A stretch of 64,000 nucleotides of DNA from Pseudomonas anatoliensis (GCF_017976235.1 NZ_JACVHC010000001.1:1054001-1118000), one strand, 5' to 3'; positions 17,821 through 28,696 are shown, counted from the first letter of the stretch. Translations and numbers: made by a program. The notes: generated by a model from the letters alone, not told the origin.

Positions 17821-19520
17821 TCGAAGTCACTGAAGTTTCCATCGCCCAACTGCGCGCTGCGCTTGAGTCCGGTCAGACCACATCGCTTGAGCTGGTGCAG
17901 GCCTATCTCGCTCGCATCGATGCCTACGACGGCGCCGACACGGCGACAGCGCTCAACGCGGTTGTCGTGCGCAACCCCGAAGCGCTGAACGAAGCCCGGG
18001 CCGCCGACGCCCGCCGCGCCAAAGGCAAAACCCTGAGCCCGCTCGACGGCATTCCTTACACCGCCAAGGACAGTTATCTGGTCAAGGGCCTGACCGCCGC
18101 GTCCGGCAGCCCGGCCTTCGTTGATCTGGTCGCCCATCGCGACGCGTTCACCATCGAGCGCCTGCGCGGTGCCGGGGCGATTTGCCTGGGCAAGACCAAC
18201 ATGCCACCGATGGCCAATGGCGGCATGCAGCGCGGGGTTTATGGCCGCGCCGAGAGCCCGTATAACCCTGACTTCCTCACCGCACCGTTCGCCTCCGGTT
18301 CGTCCAATGGCGCCGGTACCGCCACGGCTGCGAGTTTTGCTGCATTCGGCCTGGCCGAAGAAACCTGGTCGAGCGGACGCGGCCCTGCGTCGAACAATGG
18401 TCTGTGTGCCTACACCCCGTCGCGCGGTGTGATTTCGGTGCGCGGCAACTGGCCACTGACCCCGACCATGGATGTCGTGGTGCCGTACGCACGCACCATG
18501 GCTGACTTGCTCGAAGTCCTCGACATCGTCGTTGCAGAAGACCCGGATACACGCGGCGATCTGTGGCGCCTGCAACCTTGGGTGCCGATCCCGAGTGTCA
18601 GCACCGTACGCCCTGCCGCTTACGCTGAACTGGCTGCCGACCGCACGGCGCTGGCCGGCAAGCGTTTCGCCGTGCCGCGCATGTTCATCAACGCCGACCC
18701 TGACGCTGGCACCAGCGAAGCGCCGGGCATCGGTGGCCCGACCGGCCAGCGCATCAACACGCGCGCATCGGTGATTGATCTGTGGAAACAGGCGCGTCAG
18801 GCACTGGAAGCTGCCGGTGCCGAAGTGATCGAAACCGACTTCCCGCTGGTCTCCAACTGCGAAGGCGACCGTCCCGGCGCACCGACCGTGTTCACCCGTG
18901 GGCTGGTGTCCAAAGAGTTCCTCCACCATGAACTGTGGGACCTGACTGCCTGGGCGTTCGACGACTTCCTGCAAGCCAACGGCGACCCGAAGCTCAATCG
19001 TCTGGTGGACGTCGACGGCGCGAAAATCTTCCCGCACGAGCCGGGCACTCTGCCCAACCGTGAGGGCGATCTCGTTGCCGGTATGGACGAGTACGTACGC
19101 ATGGCCGAGCGTGGCATCACGCCTTGGAATGAAATCTCGACTGTTCCCGATGGCTTGCGCGGTCTGGAACAAACCCGGCGCATCGACCTTGAGGACTGGA
19201 TGGATAACCTGGGCCTCGACGCCGTGCTGTTCCCGACCGTCGCCGATGTCGCCCCGGCGGATGCGGATGTGAACCCTGAGTCCGCCGACATCGCCTGGAG
19301 CAACGGCATCTGGGTCGCCAACGGCAACCTCGCGATCCGCCACCTGGGCGTGCCCACCGTCACCGTGCCCATGGGCATCATGGCCGACATCGGCATGCCG
19401 GTCGGCCTGACCTTCGCCGGCCGCGCCTACGACGACTCCAGCCTGCTGCGCCTGGCCGCGGCGTTTGAATCGACGGGCAGCAAACGAATGATCCCGCCAC
19501 GCACCCCGCCGTTGTCATAA
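17817..19520 (+). CDS. Amidase signature family hydrolase
   Basis: 567 residues of the amidase signature family. The catalytic lysine is in YTAKDSY near residue 83. The Ser-cisSer region is APFASGSSNGAGTATAASFAAF, followed by TWSSGRGPASNNG at the place of the usual G-S/T-D-T-G-G-S-I-R-P motif, here divergent. The family hydrolyses C-N bonds of amides, carbamates or allophanate. The variant motifs make a substrate call unsafe. ATG at 17817 gives the normal N-terminus. A REP pair follows the gene, so it appears monocistronic. Confidence 0.83.
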   Translation: MIEVTEVSIAQLRAALESGQTTSLELVQAYLARIDAYDGADTATALNAVVVRNPEALNEARAADARRAKGKTLSPLDGIPYTAKDSYLVKGLTAASGSPAFVDLVAHRDAFTIERLRGAGAICLGKTNMPPMANGGMQRGVYGRAESPYNPDFLTAPFASGSSNGAGTATAASFAAFGLAEETWSSGRGPASNNGLCAYTPSRGVISVRGNWPLTPTMDVVVPYARTMADLLEVLDIVVAEDPDTRGDLWRLQPWVPIPSVSTVRPAAYAELAADRTALAGKRFAVPRMFINADPDAGTSEAPGIGGPTGQRINTRASVIDLWKQARQALEAAGAEVIETDFPLVSNCEGDRPGAPTVFTRGLVSKEFLHHELWDLTAWAFDDFLQANGDPKLNRLVDVDGAKIFPHEPGTLPNREGDLVAGMDEYVRMAERGITPWNEISTVPDGLRGLEQTRRIDLEDWMDNLGLDAVLFPTVADVAPADADVNPESADIAWSNGIWVANGNLAIRHLGVPTVTVPMGIMADIGMPVGLTFAGRAYDDSSLLRLAAAFESTGSKRMIPPRTPPLS

Positions 19521-19539
19521 CGCTAACGACGATACCCCT

Positions 19540-19625
19540 GTAGGAGCTGCGGCACGCTGCGATCTTTTGATCTTTCTTTTTTTGCAATCAAAATCAAAAG
19601 ATCGCAGCGTGCCGCAGCTCCTACA
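19540..19625. repeat. Paired REP palindrome 2
   Basis: A near-perfect inverted repeat (TGTAGGAGCTGCGGCACGC ... and its complement) after the amidase, of the CGGCACGCTGCGATC subtype. It could also end the transcript, as the loop is T-rich. Confidence 0.9.
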
Positions 19626-19717
19626 AGGTTTTGTGTTCCGCACAGCACATCGCCTCAATCCCTTCGCTCAAAGTCCCTTGATCATCAGCGTCAACCCTTG
19701 AATGTTGGCCACCGACC

Positions 19718-21013
19718 ATGATTGATCGCGCACTTACGCGTATGACGCTACTTATGCTGTTATGCGGCCTGACACAAACAGCGGCAGCGGACGGTTTTTT
19801 CGACGATTCCAAATCTGAAGTGCTCAGCCGCAACTTCTACCTGAGCAACGACTACCGCTCGCCCTCACCTACCGGGAAAAACTATAAACAGGAATGGGCT
19901 CAAGGGTTTATCGGCACTTTCTCATCTGGTTTCACACCCGGTACCATTGGACTCGGCGTCGATGCACACGCATTTTTCGGACTGAAACTCGATGGCGGCA
20001 AGGGCCATTCCGGCACGGGGTTGTTGCCGGTCGACAGCGATGGCCGCAGCGAAAACGACTACTCCAGCGCCGGCGGCGCCCTCAAGTTGAAGGCTTCGCG
20101 CACCACCCTGGCGTTCGGCGAAATGACCGTCGAAACCCCTGTATTCGACACCTCCGACAAACGCCTGCAACCGGAATACGCCACAGGTTTTCTGCTCAGC
20201 AGCCGGGAGATCGACAACGTCAATCTACAGGCCGGGCATTTCACGGCATTCAAGAATCAGGATGGTTCTAGCGGAAAAGATGATTTTTACGGGTACGGTG
20301 CCAGCACAGAATCCGGCGCCATCAGCTTTGTCGGTGCCGATCTGTTTGCTGATAGTCCGCTGGGCGGCGCGCTGTATGCGTCCGACCTGACCGACACCTG
20401 GCAGCAGTTCTACGGCAATCTGCACTTCAAGCGCCCCAGTCTGTTGCTCGACGCCAACCTCTATCACACCCGCGACACCGGGCGGGCACTGGCCGGGGCA
20501 ATCGACAATACCGCCTTCAGCCTTTCGGGCAAATACACCCTCGGCCCGCATGCAGTAATGCTCGGCTGGCAGCGGATCAATGGCAACACACCGTTCGATT
20601 TCGTCGGCGGCGACTCGATCTACCTCGCCAACTCAATCAAGTACGCCGACTTCAACGGTGCCGGTGAACGTTCGTGGCAAGCACGCTACGACCTCGACCT
20701 CGGCGCCTTTGGCATTCCCGGCCTCAAGTTCATGACCCGCTACGTCTCCGGCAGCCACATCAACGGCACCCATGCGCCCAAGGGTGGCGCCTACAATCCG
20801 TTTGATGCCGATAGCGGCGAATACCAGCCGCAGCAAGGCGATGGTGGCAAACACTGGGAGCGCGACATTGATCTGAAATACATCGTGCAGTCGGGTGCGG
20901 CGAAGGATTTGTCGGTGCAGGTATCGCATGTTTCACACCGGGCCAATGAAGCTCAAGCGGGGGATGATATTGATCGGATCTATGTGGTGGTTCAGTACCC
21001 GATGGGCTTCTGA
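19718..21013 (+). CDS. OprD-family outer-membrane porin
   Basis: 431 residues with a cleavable signal peptide (about 1-24, ending TAAA|DGFFDDS). The mature part opens with the OprD-family FFDDSKSEVLSRNFYLSNDYR and continues as alternating beta-strands, closing with a terminal Phe in VVVQYPMGF, the outer-membrane assembly signal. Members take up basic amino acids (OccD) or carboxylates (OccK) through an 18-strand barrel. I cannot assign the substrate. It is the last gene before the RcsC-like kinases; its promoter region lies after the amidase REP pair. Confidence 0.9.
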   Translation: MIDRALTRMTLLMLLCGLTQTAAADGFFDDSKSEVLSRNFYLSNDYRSPSPTGKNYKQEWAQGFIGTFSSGFTPGTIGLGVDAHAFFGLKLDGGKGHSGTGLLPVDSDGRSENDYSSAGGALKLKASRTTLAFGEMTVETPVFDTSDKRLQPEYATGFLLSSREIDNVNLQAGHFTAFKNQDGSSGKDDFYGYGASTESGAISFVGADLFADSPLGGALYASDLTDTWQQFYGNLHFKRPSLLLDANLYHTRDTGRALAGAIDNTAFSLSGKYTLGPHAVMLGWQRINGNTPFDFVGGDSIYLANSIKYADFNGAGERSWQARYDLDLGAFGIPGLKFMTRYVSGSHINGTHAPKGGAYNPFDADSGEYQPQQGDGGKHWERDIDLKYIVQSGAAKDLSVQVSHVSHRANEAQAGDDIDRIYVVVQYPMGF

Positions 21014-21061
21014 AACGGGTGACCGACAATGTGGGTGAAGAGGCTCACAAAAACGCCACTT

Positions 21062-21075
21062 TAAGAATCGTCTTA
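21062..21075. promoter_or_regulatory. RcsB-like box upstream of hybrid kinase 1
   Basis: TAAGAATCGTCTTA, a perfect TAAGA-N4-TCTTA dyad 35 bases before the kinase start. It closely resembles the enterobacterial RcsB/RcsAB box. A possible -10 TACAGT lies at 21099-21104, 23 bases past the box, with no good -35, as expected for an activator-dependent promoter. Confidence 0.65.
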
Positions 21076-21110
21076 TGCCCCGCGGATGACACAGTCCTTA
21101 CAGTGGGGTA

Positions 21111-23960
21111 ATGAGACTCAAAAGTTACCTGCATCAGATCAACCCGTTCTTATCCAGTCCCGAAGCAGCCCGCCGACTGCTTCGTCTGTTTGCGCTGGTC
21201 CTGATGGCCGGGATCCTCAGCGCTTCGTACAACTTCTTGCGCTCCACCCTCGCCAACGATATTTCCCAGCGCCGCAGCTATATGAGCAGCGCGGTAGCAG
21301 AGGCGCAGACATTTTTTACCAGCCGCGAGTCCTTGCTTGAGAGCTTGGGGCTTTCAGCCGTATGCAAGCCGATGATGGCCACCCCACTCTCCTACTCGCC
21401 GTCGATTGAGGACCATTCTGTTCAATTGGGCATTTCCGGCGGAGCTCAGTGGACCCTCTGGCTGACACGCAGAATGCTCGATTACATGCAGCGTAATCAG
21501 CTGAATCTGATTTATGTTTCCGCCGAAGCGAATCCTCAGGTGAATCGCCTGTATACCGCCAGTGCGAATCTTCCGCGGCTTCCCCGGTCGATCCTGGATC
21601 AACTGTCCGCATTGAATGACCAATTGCCGGAACGGGATCAGGAGTTGTGGTTGACTGACCAAGCGGCAAGCGCTTCGCAGTTGTACATCTTCATCCGTCT
21701 GGATGATGGCGTGAAAGACTCAGGCTGGCTCGGTCTGGAAATGGAGGGTGCAGAAATCTCCGCAGCCCTGAACGATCAAAGCGCCGGCACGTTCATGATG
21801 CTCAACTCCCAAGGTTCTCTGCTGTTTGCCAACACCCCTGCGCACCGACTCGGCGAGACGTTGAGCCGATCGCATGAGAACAACTACTTCGGTTTTGTGG
21901 GCAGCGGCTGGCTTCCCGATCATCTGGTGATCCGCAAGCAGTTGAAATCCACGGACTGGCAATTGGTGTACTCGTTCGACTTGCTGGATCTGCTGAAGGC
22001 TTTATTGCCGCAACTGATCGCGACATTGGCGTTCTGCCTGGCAAGCATGGTTTTGATCTGGCTATTGATTCGTCGGGTCGAGCACAGGTTTATTACACCG
22101 GCACTCAACCGTTTGCAGGCACTGATCGAGAGTGAAGCATTCAGCCGTGACGTGATTCAAACCGCGCCCGTCGCACTTTGCGTATTGCGGCGCACTGACG
22201 GCCAGGTGATGCTCGAAAACACCTTGTCCGAGCGTTGGCTGGGCAGTGGTGTTGAGCGCGAAATGCTCTGCAAAAGCTGGATCGAGCAAGCGTTTGATGC
22301 GACGCAACCCATTCGCAGTGACTATTTTTCCACAGCCGACGGACGCCACCTTTATTTGAGCAGCGCACCGACTCGCTACAAAAGTGAAGACGTGTTGTTC
22401 TGCGCATTCAGCGATATCAGTGCGCGCAAGCAAGTCGAGGCGGCGCTTGAAGAGGCGCGGCGATTGGCTGACGCGGCGAATGAAGCCAAAACCTTGTTTC
22501 TGGCAACCATGAGCCACGAAATCCGTACCCCACTGTATGGCGTGTTGGGAACACTGGAACTCTTGGGCCGGACTCGGCTGGACACCCAACAGAAAGGGTA
22601 TTTGCGTGCCATCGAAGGTTCATCCGCGACCTTGTTGCAATTGATCTGCGATGTCCTGGACGTATCGAAGATCGAGGCAGGTCAACTGGCCCTCGAACTG
22701 CACGAGTTTGCCCCGACGGAATTGGTATACGAGGCCATTCAGGCTTACGCGGCGGCGGCGCAGCGAAAAGGCGTCCGGTTGTATGCGTGCATGGATCCAC
22801 AAATGCCCGAGCGATTGATTGGCGACGTCACACGTATCCGGCAGATTTTGAATAATCTGCTGAGCAACGCAGTCAAGTTCACTGATTCAGGGCGGGTGGT
22901 TTTGCGGGTCAGGCTACTCGACTGTGCTGACGAACAAGCACAGGTGGCGTGGCAAGTGACAGACACCGGCCGAGGTATTTCCCGGGATGACCAGGCCCAT
23001 ATTTTCGAGCCGTTCTATCAGACTGAAGGCAATACCAATGTCGTCGCCGGAACCGGTTTGGGCCTGCCGATCTGCAAACGCCTGACGCAGCTGATGAAAG
23101 GCACACTGCGTATGGTAAGTGAAAAGGGACTGGGCAGCAGTTTTACGCTGACGTTGCCACTCGACATCGTCACCCGATCGTTGCCGGCAACGAATAGTTT
23201 GCTTCCGAACACAATCTATGTGGCGTCTGCGGTGCGAGAGTTGAACGAGTCCATCGCGGGCTGGTTGCGTCGGTGGGGGGCACGGGCTCAGGTGGCGCCC
23301 CTTGGAAACACCACAGCGGCAAGTGGCAGCCTGTTGATCGAGCTGCATGCGGGTGATGTTGAAAAACGCCTGGTGCCGAATTGGTGCGGTCCACTTATAA
23401 TCGCCACCGCCAACCTGCGCAATACGCCTGCATCGCAGCCCGAATGCCGGTACGTCAATGTCAGCCACCTGTATGCCATTCACCAGGCTGTCAGCCAGGC
23501 ACAAGGCCTGTGGGTCGACCAGACCACACAAAGCTTGACGACCAGCGCTTTGAAAAAACTCAATCTGCATCTCTTGGTTGCTGAAGACAATGACATCAAC
23601 CAGCTGATTCTTCGTGATCAACTCGAAGAATTAGGTTGCTCGGTGGAGTTGGCCTGCAACGGTGAAGAAGCTTTGGCACTCTGGAAAGCCGGCACCTTCG
23701 ATGTTGTGCTCAGTGATGTAAATATGCCGAAACTCAACGGCTACGAGTTGGCAAAAGAATTACGACGTCTAGGCTATGTACAACCCATCATCGGCGCGAC
23801 GGCCAATGCCATGCGCGGCGAAGAAGCGTTGTGCCTTGAAGCAGGAATGGACCACTGCTTGGTCAAGCCGTTTGCATTGCGAGCGCTGTTCAATTGCTTG
23901 CTGCCCTATGGTCGGACAGCCCCGCAAAACGCTACGGTGCAGCCGGTCTCAAGCCAATGA
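21111..23960 (+). CDS. RcsC-like hybrid sensor histidine kinase 1 (no Hpt)
   Basis: 949 residues: helix at about 25-43, a large periplasmic sensor to about 290, a second helix to about 322, a PAS-like linker, HisKA with the phospho-acceptor His469 in MSHEIRTP, HATPase_c with NNLLSNAVKFTDSG, a degenerate receiver-like stretch, and a C-terminal receiver with Asp869 in VVLSDVNMPKLNG. It ends without an Hpt domain, so phosphotransfer to the regulator needs an Hpt in trans, probably that of kinase 2. Cytoplasmic parts of the two kinases are clearly paralogous and the periplasmic sensors differ. An RcsB-like box upstream suggests autoregulation. Confidence 0.9.
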   Translation: MRLKSYLHQINPFLSSPEAARRLLRLFALVLMAGILSASYNFLRSTLANDISQRRSYMSSAVAEAQTFFTSRESLLESLGLSAVCKPMMATPLSYSPSIEDHSVQLGISGGAQWTLWLTRRMLDYMQRNQLNLIYVSAEANPQVNRLYTASANLPRLPRSILDQLSALNDQLPERDQELWLTDQAASASQLYIFIRLDDGVKDSGWLGLEMEGAEISAALNDQSAGTFMMLNSQGSLLFANTPAHRLGETLSRSHENNYFGFVGSGWLPDHLVIRKQLKSTDWQLVYSFDLLDLLKALLPQLIATLAFCLASMVLIWLLIRRVEHRFITPALNRLQALIESEAFSRDVIQTAPVALCVLRRTDGQVMLENTLSERWLGSGVEREMLCKSWIEQAFDATQPIRSDYFSTADGRHLYLSSAPTRYKSEDVLFCAFSDISARKQVEAALEEARRLADAANEAKTLFLATMSHEIRTPLYGVLGTLELLGRTRLDTQQKGYLRAIEGSSATLLQLICDVLDVSKIEAGQLALELHEFAPTELVYEAIQAYAAAAQRKGVRLYACMDPQMPERLIGDVTRIRQILNNLLSNAVKFTDSGRVVLRVRLLDCADEQAQVAWQVTDTGRGISRDDQAHIFEPFYQTEGNTNVVAGTGLGLPICKRLTQLMKGTLRMVSEKGLGSSFTLTLPLDIVTRSLPATNSLLPNTIYVASAVRELNESIAGWLRRWGARAQVAPLGNTTAASGSLLIELHAGDVEKRLVPNWCGPLIIATANLRNTPASQPECRYVNVSHLYAIHQAVSQAQGLWVDQTTQSLTTSALKKLNLHLLVAEDNDINQLILRDQLEELGCSVELACNGEEALALWKAGTFDVVLSDVNMPKLNGYELAKELRRLGYVQPIIGATANAMRGEEALCLEAGMDHCLVKPFALRALFNCLLPYGRTAPQNATVQPVSSQ

Positions 23961-24027
23961 AAAAAGGAGCTTAGAGACAAGATGCCCTTCAACGAGGCAC
24001 CTGCATGCCCTTTGGAAATGACCGAAC

Positions 24028-27000
24028 ATGAAACACAATCCCTCCTTGCTTGAAAACCTTTCCCGAAGCTCCATGCGCCTGAACAAAGTGCTGCTGGTGT
24101 TGTTGGGCATTGCCATCCTGTTGGTGGGATTCAGCTATTGGGCTTTCCAGCGTTTGCTCAGGGAGCAAAACGACACCGTGCGATTTCACTTTGCTCGCTT
24201 GATGGAGAATGTGCAGCGGCATGAAGCGTTTCTGCGTGAAGTAGCGCAGCAAAGTGTAAGAGGGGAAATGTTCTACAAGGGTTTGAATGCGCGTTATAGC
24301 GCCAGACAGCTGCCAACCGAAGGCCCGAATATTTACGAAGGTTATGAGTTCCCCTATTCCGTTCCTTTCGGCCTGAGTTTCAACCATCAAAAACTCAAGG
24401 AAAGTGAACTGCCTAAAGTGTTCACCCTCGGCGTCCACCTTTCGAGTCTTTACAGCGCCTTTTGGTCGACGTCGCACTATCAATCGCCGCAAATCTTCTT
24501 GTACAACGACAATGACAACTTCGACATCACCGTTCCATCCAACGGCGTTCTGCACGCCGGCACAAAAGAAAGTGAGGAACCGCTTAATACGATCGTCGCG
24601 CGCGTGGCCCGACACCTCAAAGTGAAGAACAACGGACTCGCCGATGGTCGGGTGCACTGGGAAGCCTACAACGTGCCCGACGATTACCCGCGCTCAACCG
24701 AAATGCTCGCCTATATCAATATTCAGCTTGATCCCAACGAACGGAAAATCAATGGGACCAGTGAGTCGAGCGTGGTGGCGTCGCTATTGAACATGAACCA
24801 GGTCAATGATGTTGAACGCATCATGGAATGGTCGATTTACGACAGTTTCACGTTGATAACCCCCGACGGTCGTGCGGTCATCGGTTCCATCAATTCCGAT
24901 CGAACACTGCATGAAGGTCTGAACATCAATCGCAATGGCATGGTGTTCAAGGTCGTGGCTAAAACGGAGCAACCCTGGACAGCCATTTATACCATCAGCT
25001 TCAAGAGTTACTTCGGGCAACTGATGTGGCCGTTGGTTGGCCTGCTGATGTTGTTACTGGGCGGGGCGGGTATCAGTTGGATGATCAGTCGCTGGTACAG
25101 GATTCGCGTCGTTCAGCCAGCCGAAAAAGCGCATCAAAGCATCGCCGAAAGCGAAGCGTTCAGCCGTGCGGTGATCGATACCGCCCCCACCGGATTGTGT
25201 GTGGTGCGGCGCACCGATTTCAAAGTGCTGCTGGAAAACCAGCGTGCCCAGCAGTGGCAAGGCACCGCAAAACTGGTAGCGGTGCTGGACCGCCATCACG
25301 ATCTGGCCGATGTCGGTGAAACGCGCCTGGACATCGAAGGCCGGCACTTACATGTCGGCTTTATTTCGACCCGTTATCAAGGGCAGGACGTACTACTTTG
25401 CGCGTTCAATGACATCACGCGCCACGTCCAGGATGCCTTGGCCCTGGAAAAGGCTCGGCGAACGGCCGATTTGGCGAACCAGGCCAAGACCCGGTTCCTG
25501 GCGACAATGAGCCACGAAATCCGCACCCCGCTCTACGGCGTTCTGGGCACGCTTGAGTTACTTGGCATGACCAGCCTGAGCGCACGTCAAGAGGACTATC
25601 TACAGACCATTCAACGCTCATCGACCACATTGTTTCAGTTGATCAGCGATGTGCTGGACGTTTCCAAGATCGAATCCGGACAAATGCTGATCGAGTCCAT
25701 CGGTTTTTGCCCCCTGCAACTGATCGAGGACACGCTGCATACGTATGCCGCATTCGCCCAGCGCAAGGGGCTGCTGCTCTGTGCGTGCACCGACCCCGCC
25801 CTGCCCAATCGGTTGCAGGGTGACCCGGTGCGCATCCGTCAGATCCTCAACAATCTGGTGAGCAACGCGATCAAATTCACCGACTCAGGCCGGGTTGTCC
25901 TGCGTACTCGGGTGCTGGCCAGCGACCTGGATCAAGTTTCGGTGCAATGGCAAGTAAGCGACTCCGGAATAGGTATCGCTCAGGCACAACAAACTCAGTT
26001 GTTCACGCCGTTCTTTCAAGTACGCGACGCCTCCAGCGAGGCCGGGGCCGGTTTGGGGCTGGCGATCTGTCAAAGGCTTTGCGCAATGATGAATGGCGAG
26101 TTGACCGTCATCAGTGAGCCGGGGCTTGGTAGCAGTTTTTCGCTGGACCTGAGGCTCAAGGGACTGCCCGGCGAATTGACCGATTGTATGGACATCACGC
26201 CAAGCCCGGCGACTGTCCTCGTTCGCGCCCCAGTGCCGGAACTGGCAGAGAATGTCTGCGCTTGGCTCAATCGTTTCGGACTGATGGCCCGCCCACTCAG
26301 CGATAACCTGACTGTTGAGCCTGGCGCGGTCCTGGTTGACATTCTTCCATCCGACAACGTCGCGGCCTGGCAGGGCTCGCGGATTGTCTGCCGGATAAAT
26401 GGACTCAATCAGCCTGAAACGATTGCAGATACGCCAGATGTCGATTTGTACGACATCCGAGCGATCGCCCGGGCGGTCAGTCTGGTGCAAAAAGGCAAGG
26501 TGGTAGACGCGACCGAACTGGCACGCCCTGCCCAAACACCGCTTGAGTTGCGGATTCTGGTCGCCGAGGACAATCCGATCAACCAGGCGATCATCAAAGA
26601 ACAACTGGAAGCACTGGGCTGTAGCGTCTGCGTTGCGGCCAATGGCGAGCAAGCGTTGGAGCAGTGGCGCGAGCAGGCTTTCGATCTGGTGTTGACTGAC
26701 GTCAACATGCCCGTGATGAACGGTTATGAACTGGCCAAGGCACTGCGGGAACTGGACTTGCGCACTCCCATTATTGGCGTCACGGCTAATGCAATGCGTG
26801 AAGAAGGCACCCGCTGCCTTGAGGTCGGGATGAATGCCTGGATAGTAAAACCATTGAGCCTCAAAACATTACGCGAACAATTGCTTGGATTTTGCTCGTT
26901 ACCGGTTGAAGCCGTGTCAGTCAGTGAAGTCTCGACTTCTGTTCACCCCGAATCTTTTGATGACAACGTGGTGCTTTCGCCGCGAATGCGCAACATCTTT

Positions 27001-27249
27001 TCCGTGACAATGCGCGAGGACCTGGCACGACTCAACTCAGCCCTGGACAGCCTTGACATGCTGGCTGTGGCACAAAGGCTTCACAGCATTGCAGGTGCCA
27101 TGGGCGCCGTACAGGCAGGCGAGTTGGCTCATGCTTGCACTGAGTTGGAGTGCCGACTGTCATCAGGCGCAGTCACCGCGACATTGCTGGCTGATGTCCG
27201 GCAAATGGTGCGGCGCATCCAGAACCTGCTCGACAAGGTTTCCCCTTGA
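24028..27249 (+). CDS. RcsC-like hybrid sensor histidine kinase 2 with Hpt
   Basis: 1073 residues: helix at about 22-45, periplasmic sensor to about 325, second helix to about 352, PAS-like linker, HisKA with His496 in [14 protein letters not shown], HATPase_c with [14 protein letters not shown], receiver with Asp891 in [12 protein letters not shown], and an Hpt domain with His1019 in [16 protein letters not shown]. It therefore has a full His-Asp-His relay feeding the RcsB-like regulator. It lies 67 bases after kinase 1, in the same direction, probably one operon. The sensor has no recognised ligand motif. Confidence 0.9.
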   Translation: MKHNPSLLENLSRSSMRLNKVLLVLLGIAILLVGFSYWAFQRLLREQNDTVRFHFARLMENVQRHEAFLREVAQQSVRGEMFYKGLNARYSARQLPTEGPNIYEGYEFPYSVPFGLSFNHQKLKESELPKVFTLGVHLSSLYSAFWSTSHYQSPQIFLYNDNDNFDITVPSNGVLHAGTKESEEPLNTIVARVARHLKVKNNGLADGRVHWEAYNVPDDYPRSTEMLAYINIQLDPNERKINGTSESSVVASLLNMNQVNDVERIMEWSIYDSFTLITPDGRAVIGSINSDRTLHEGLNINRNGMVFKVVAKTEQPWTAIYTISFKSYFGQLMWPLVGLLMLLLGGAGISWMISRWYRIRVVQPAEKAHQSIAESEAFSRAVIDTAPTGLCVVRRTDFKVLLENQRAQQWQGTAKLVAVLDRHHDLADVGETRLDIEGRHLHVGFISTRYQGQDVLLCAFNDITRHVQDALALEKARRTADLANQAKTRFLATMSHEIRTPLYGVLGTLELLGMTSLSARQEDYLQTIQRSSTTLFQLISDVLDVSKIESGQMLIESIGFCPLQLIEDTLHTYAAFAQRKGLLLCACTDPALPNRLQGDPVRIRQILNNLVSNAIKFTDSGRVVLRTRVLASDLDQVSVQWQVSDSGIGIAQAQQTQLFTPFFQVRDASSEAGAGLGLAICQRLCAMMNGELTVISEPGLGSSFSLDLRLKGLPGELTDCMDITPSPATVLVRAPVPELAENVCAWLNRFGLMARPLSDNLTVEPGAVLVDILPSDNVAAWQGSRIVCRINGLNQPETIADTPDVDLYDIRAIARAVSLVQKGKVVDATELARPAQTPLELRILVAEDNPINQAIIKEQLEALGCSVCVAANGEQALEQWREQAFDLVLTDVNMPVMNGYELAKALRELDLRTPIIGVTANAMREEGTRCLEVGMNAWIVKPLSLKTLREQLLGFCSLPVEAVSVSEVSTSVHPESFDDNVVLSPRMRNIFSVTMREDLARLNSALDSLDMLAVAQRLHSIAGAMGAVQAGELAHACTELECRLSSGAVTATLLADVRQMVRRIQNLLDKVSP

Positions 27250-27301
27250 ACGACTTACATGCAGTTCACTCATCGATACACGCGTCCACGGGTTGGTTTT
27301 C

Positions 27302-27949
27302 ATGAAAAAGTTGAACGTAGTCATTGCTGACGATCACCCGATTGTCCTGCTCGGAGTGCGCGAACTGGTCGAGCGCGATGGTCGCTTTTGCGTGGTAGGC
27401 GAAGCTGTCTGCTCACAAGGATTGATCGACCTGCTCAACCTCCATTCGGTAGACATCGTCATCACCGACTACAACATGCCCGCCGACTCGCCCTATGGCG
27501 ATGGCCTGAAGCTGGTCGAATATCTACAGCGACACTTCCCAGCAGTACAGGTGCTGGTACTGACCATGCTGTCCAATCAACTGATACTCACGCGCTTGCA
27601 TGAGTTGGGTGTGGCCGGCGTGATTCAAAAGAGTCAATTGCACAATGAGATTCAATTGGCCCTCGAAACCATTGCCCGCAAAGGCCAATACCTCAGCCAG
27701 CAACCCGCAGCGCAATCTGTCATCAAGTCCCACGCCGATATCCAACAGCGTTTTTCAATGCTGTCGCCAAAGGAGTTCGAGATTCTTCGGTTGTTTGTGT
27801 CTGGAAAAAGCGTCAGTGATATCGCCCGCACTCAAAACCGCAGTACCAAAACAGTCAGCGCGCAGAAGATATCGGCCATGCGCAAACTCGAAGTTTCAAG
27901 CGATCAGGACTTGTTGGCTTATTGTCACGCACTCAACGTTTTTAACTAA
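27302..27949 (+). CDS. RcsB-like LuxR/NarL-family response regulator
   Basis: 215 residues. The receiver starts MKKLNVVIADDHPIVLLGVR and has phospho-acceptor Asp56 in VITDYNMPAD, then YGDGLKLVEYLQRHFP, which parallels E. coli RcsB closely. The C-terminal GerE-type helix-turn-helix reads LSPKEFEILRLFVSGKSVSD and STKTVSAQKISAMRKL, again RcsB-like (KTISSQKKSAMMKL in RcsB, from memory). It is the output of the two upstream kinases and the likely activator of the fimbrial genes through the TAAGA-N4-TCTTA boxes. The related rcsCB-cupD arrangement of P. aeruginosa PA14 supports this. Confidence 0.88.
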   Translation: MKKLNVVIADDHPIVLLGVRELVERDGRFCVVGEAVCSQGLIDLLNLHSVDIVITDYNMPADSPYGDGLKLVEYLQRHFPAVQVLVLTMLSNQLILTRLHELGVAGVIQKSQLHNEIQLALETIARKGQYLSQQPAAQSVIKSHADIQQRFSMLSPKEFEILRLFVSGKSVSDIARTQNRSTKTVSAQKISAMRKLEVSSDQDLLAYCHALNVFN

Positions 27950-27973
27950 AAGGGATTAAACGGCCGCGACTAT

Positions 27974-27987
27974 TAAGATTCGTCTGA
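27974..27987. promoter_or_regulatory. RcsB-like box upstream of the fimbrial operon
   Basis: TAAGATTCGTCTGA, one mismatch from the perfect TAAGA-N4-TCTTA dyad, 69 bases before the pilin ATG. A possible -10 TATCTT lies at 28011-28016, again 23 bases past the box, and the -35 position is poor. Confidence 0.65.
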
Positions 27988-28056
27988 TGTCCTCGAAAGT
28001 GCTCGCTGACTATCTTGCTCATGCAATTTCATTCAGCACATTTCACTTTCATATAA

Positions 28057-28671
28057 ATGGACATCATGATGAAAAAGTTCTCCCTTGCTCTTCTTGCTTG
28101 CGCAGTATTGGGTGCTTCGTGCAACGCGCTCGCAGAAGATCCAGTAAAATCAACAGAGGGTGGCAGCGGCCAAATCAGCTTTACTGGCGTAATCAACAAC
28201 GATGCCTGCTCCGTCGACGGCAGCGATGCCAATCGAGTGATCGCTGTCAATATGGGCGATGTTTCGATCAAAGACATGGGCACTGCTGCTAACCCGGCTG
28301 GCGGGCGTGTCGCCGGTAACCACTTCAACCTCAACGTCAACTGCAACAAAGGCACCAAAGTCGCGATGATCTTCGATCCGAGCAGCGGCGGCTCCGGTTT
28401 TGTCCCTGACGACAAAAAATTGCTGGCACTGACCCCTGGCAACGGCACGGCAACCAACGTCGGTATCGCGTTGCTGGACAGTAACGGCGTGCAAATCAAC
28501 CTGAGCAACAGAGACGATGCTCGTATCGAAGCCGGCATGCATGGTGCTGGCGAATTCGGTGGCGACAGCACACTGAGCTTTTCTGCCGCCTACGTCACCA
28601 CAGGCGTGGAAGGCAGCGCTACTGCCGGTCGTGGCGATGCCACCCTGCCCTTCATTCTCGAATACAACTAA
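28057..28671 (+). CDS. Chaperone-usher major fimbrial subunit (pilin)
   Basis: 204 residues: a signal peptide (KKFSLALLACAVLGASCNALA), then a type-1-like pilin with GQISFTGVINNDACSV, a second cysteine in LNVNCNKGT forming the usual disulphide, and the C-terminal FILEYN donor/acceptor strand region. It would polymerise on the cell surface. Starts at 28057, 28066 and 28069 are all possible; the last has GGA seven bases upstream and gives MKKFSLALL. First gene of the pilin-chaperone-usher-adhesin set, behind an RcsB-like box. Confidence 0.87.
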   Translation: MDIMMKKFSLALLACAVLGASCNALAEDPVKSTEGGSGQISFTGVINNDACSVDGSDANRVIAVNMGDVSIKDMGTAANPAGGRVAGNHFNLNVNCNKGTKVAMIFDPSSGGSGFVPDDKKLLALTPGNGTATNVGIALLDSNGVQINLSNRDDARIEAGMHGAGEFGGDSTLSFSAAYVTTGVEGSATAGRGDATLPFILEYN

Positions 28672-28696
28672 GTTCTTGGCGCCTGCCTGAATTCGT

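Noticed and set aside
17793..19343. Long minus-strand frame opposite the amidase
   Set aside because: Composition is that of an antisense shadow, and the plus strand has a clear amidase.
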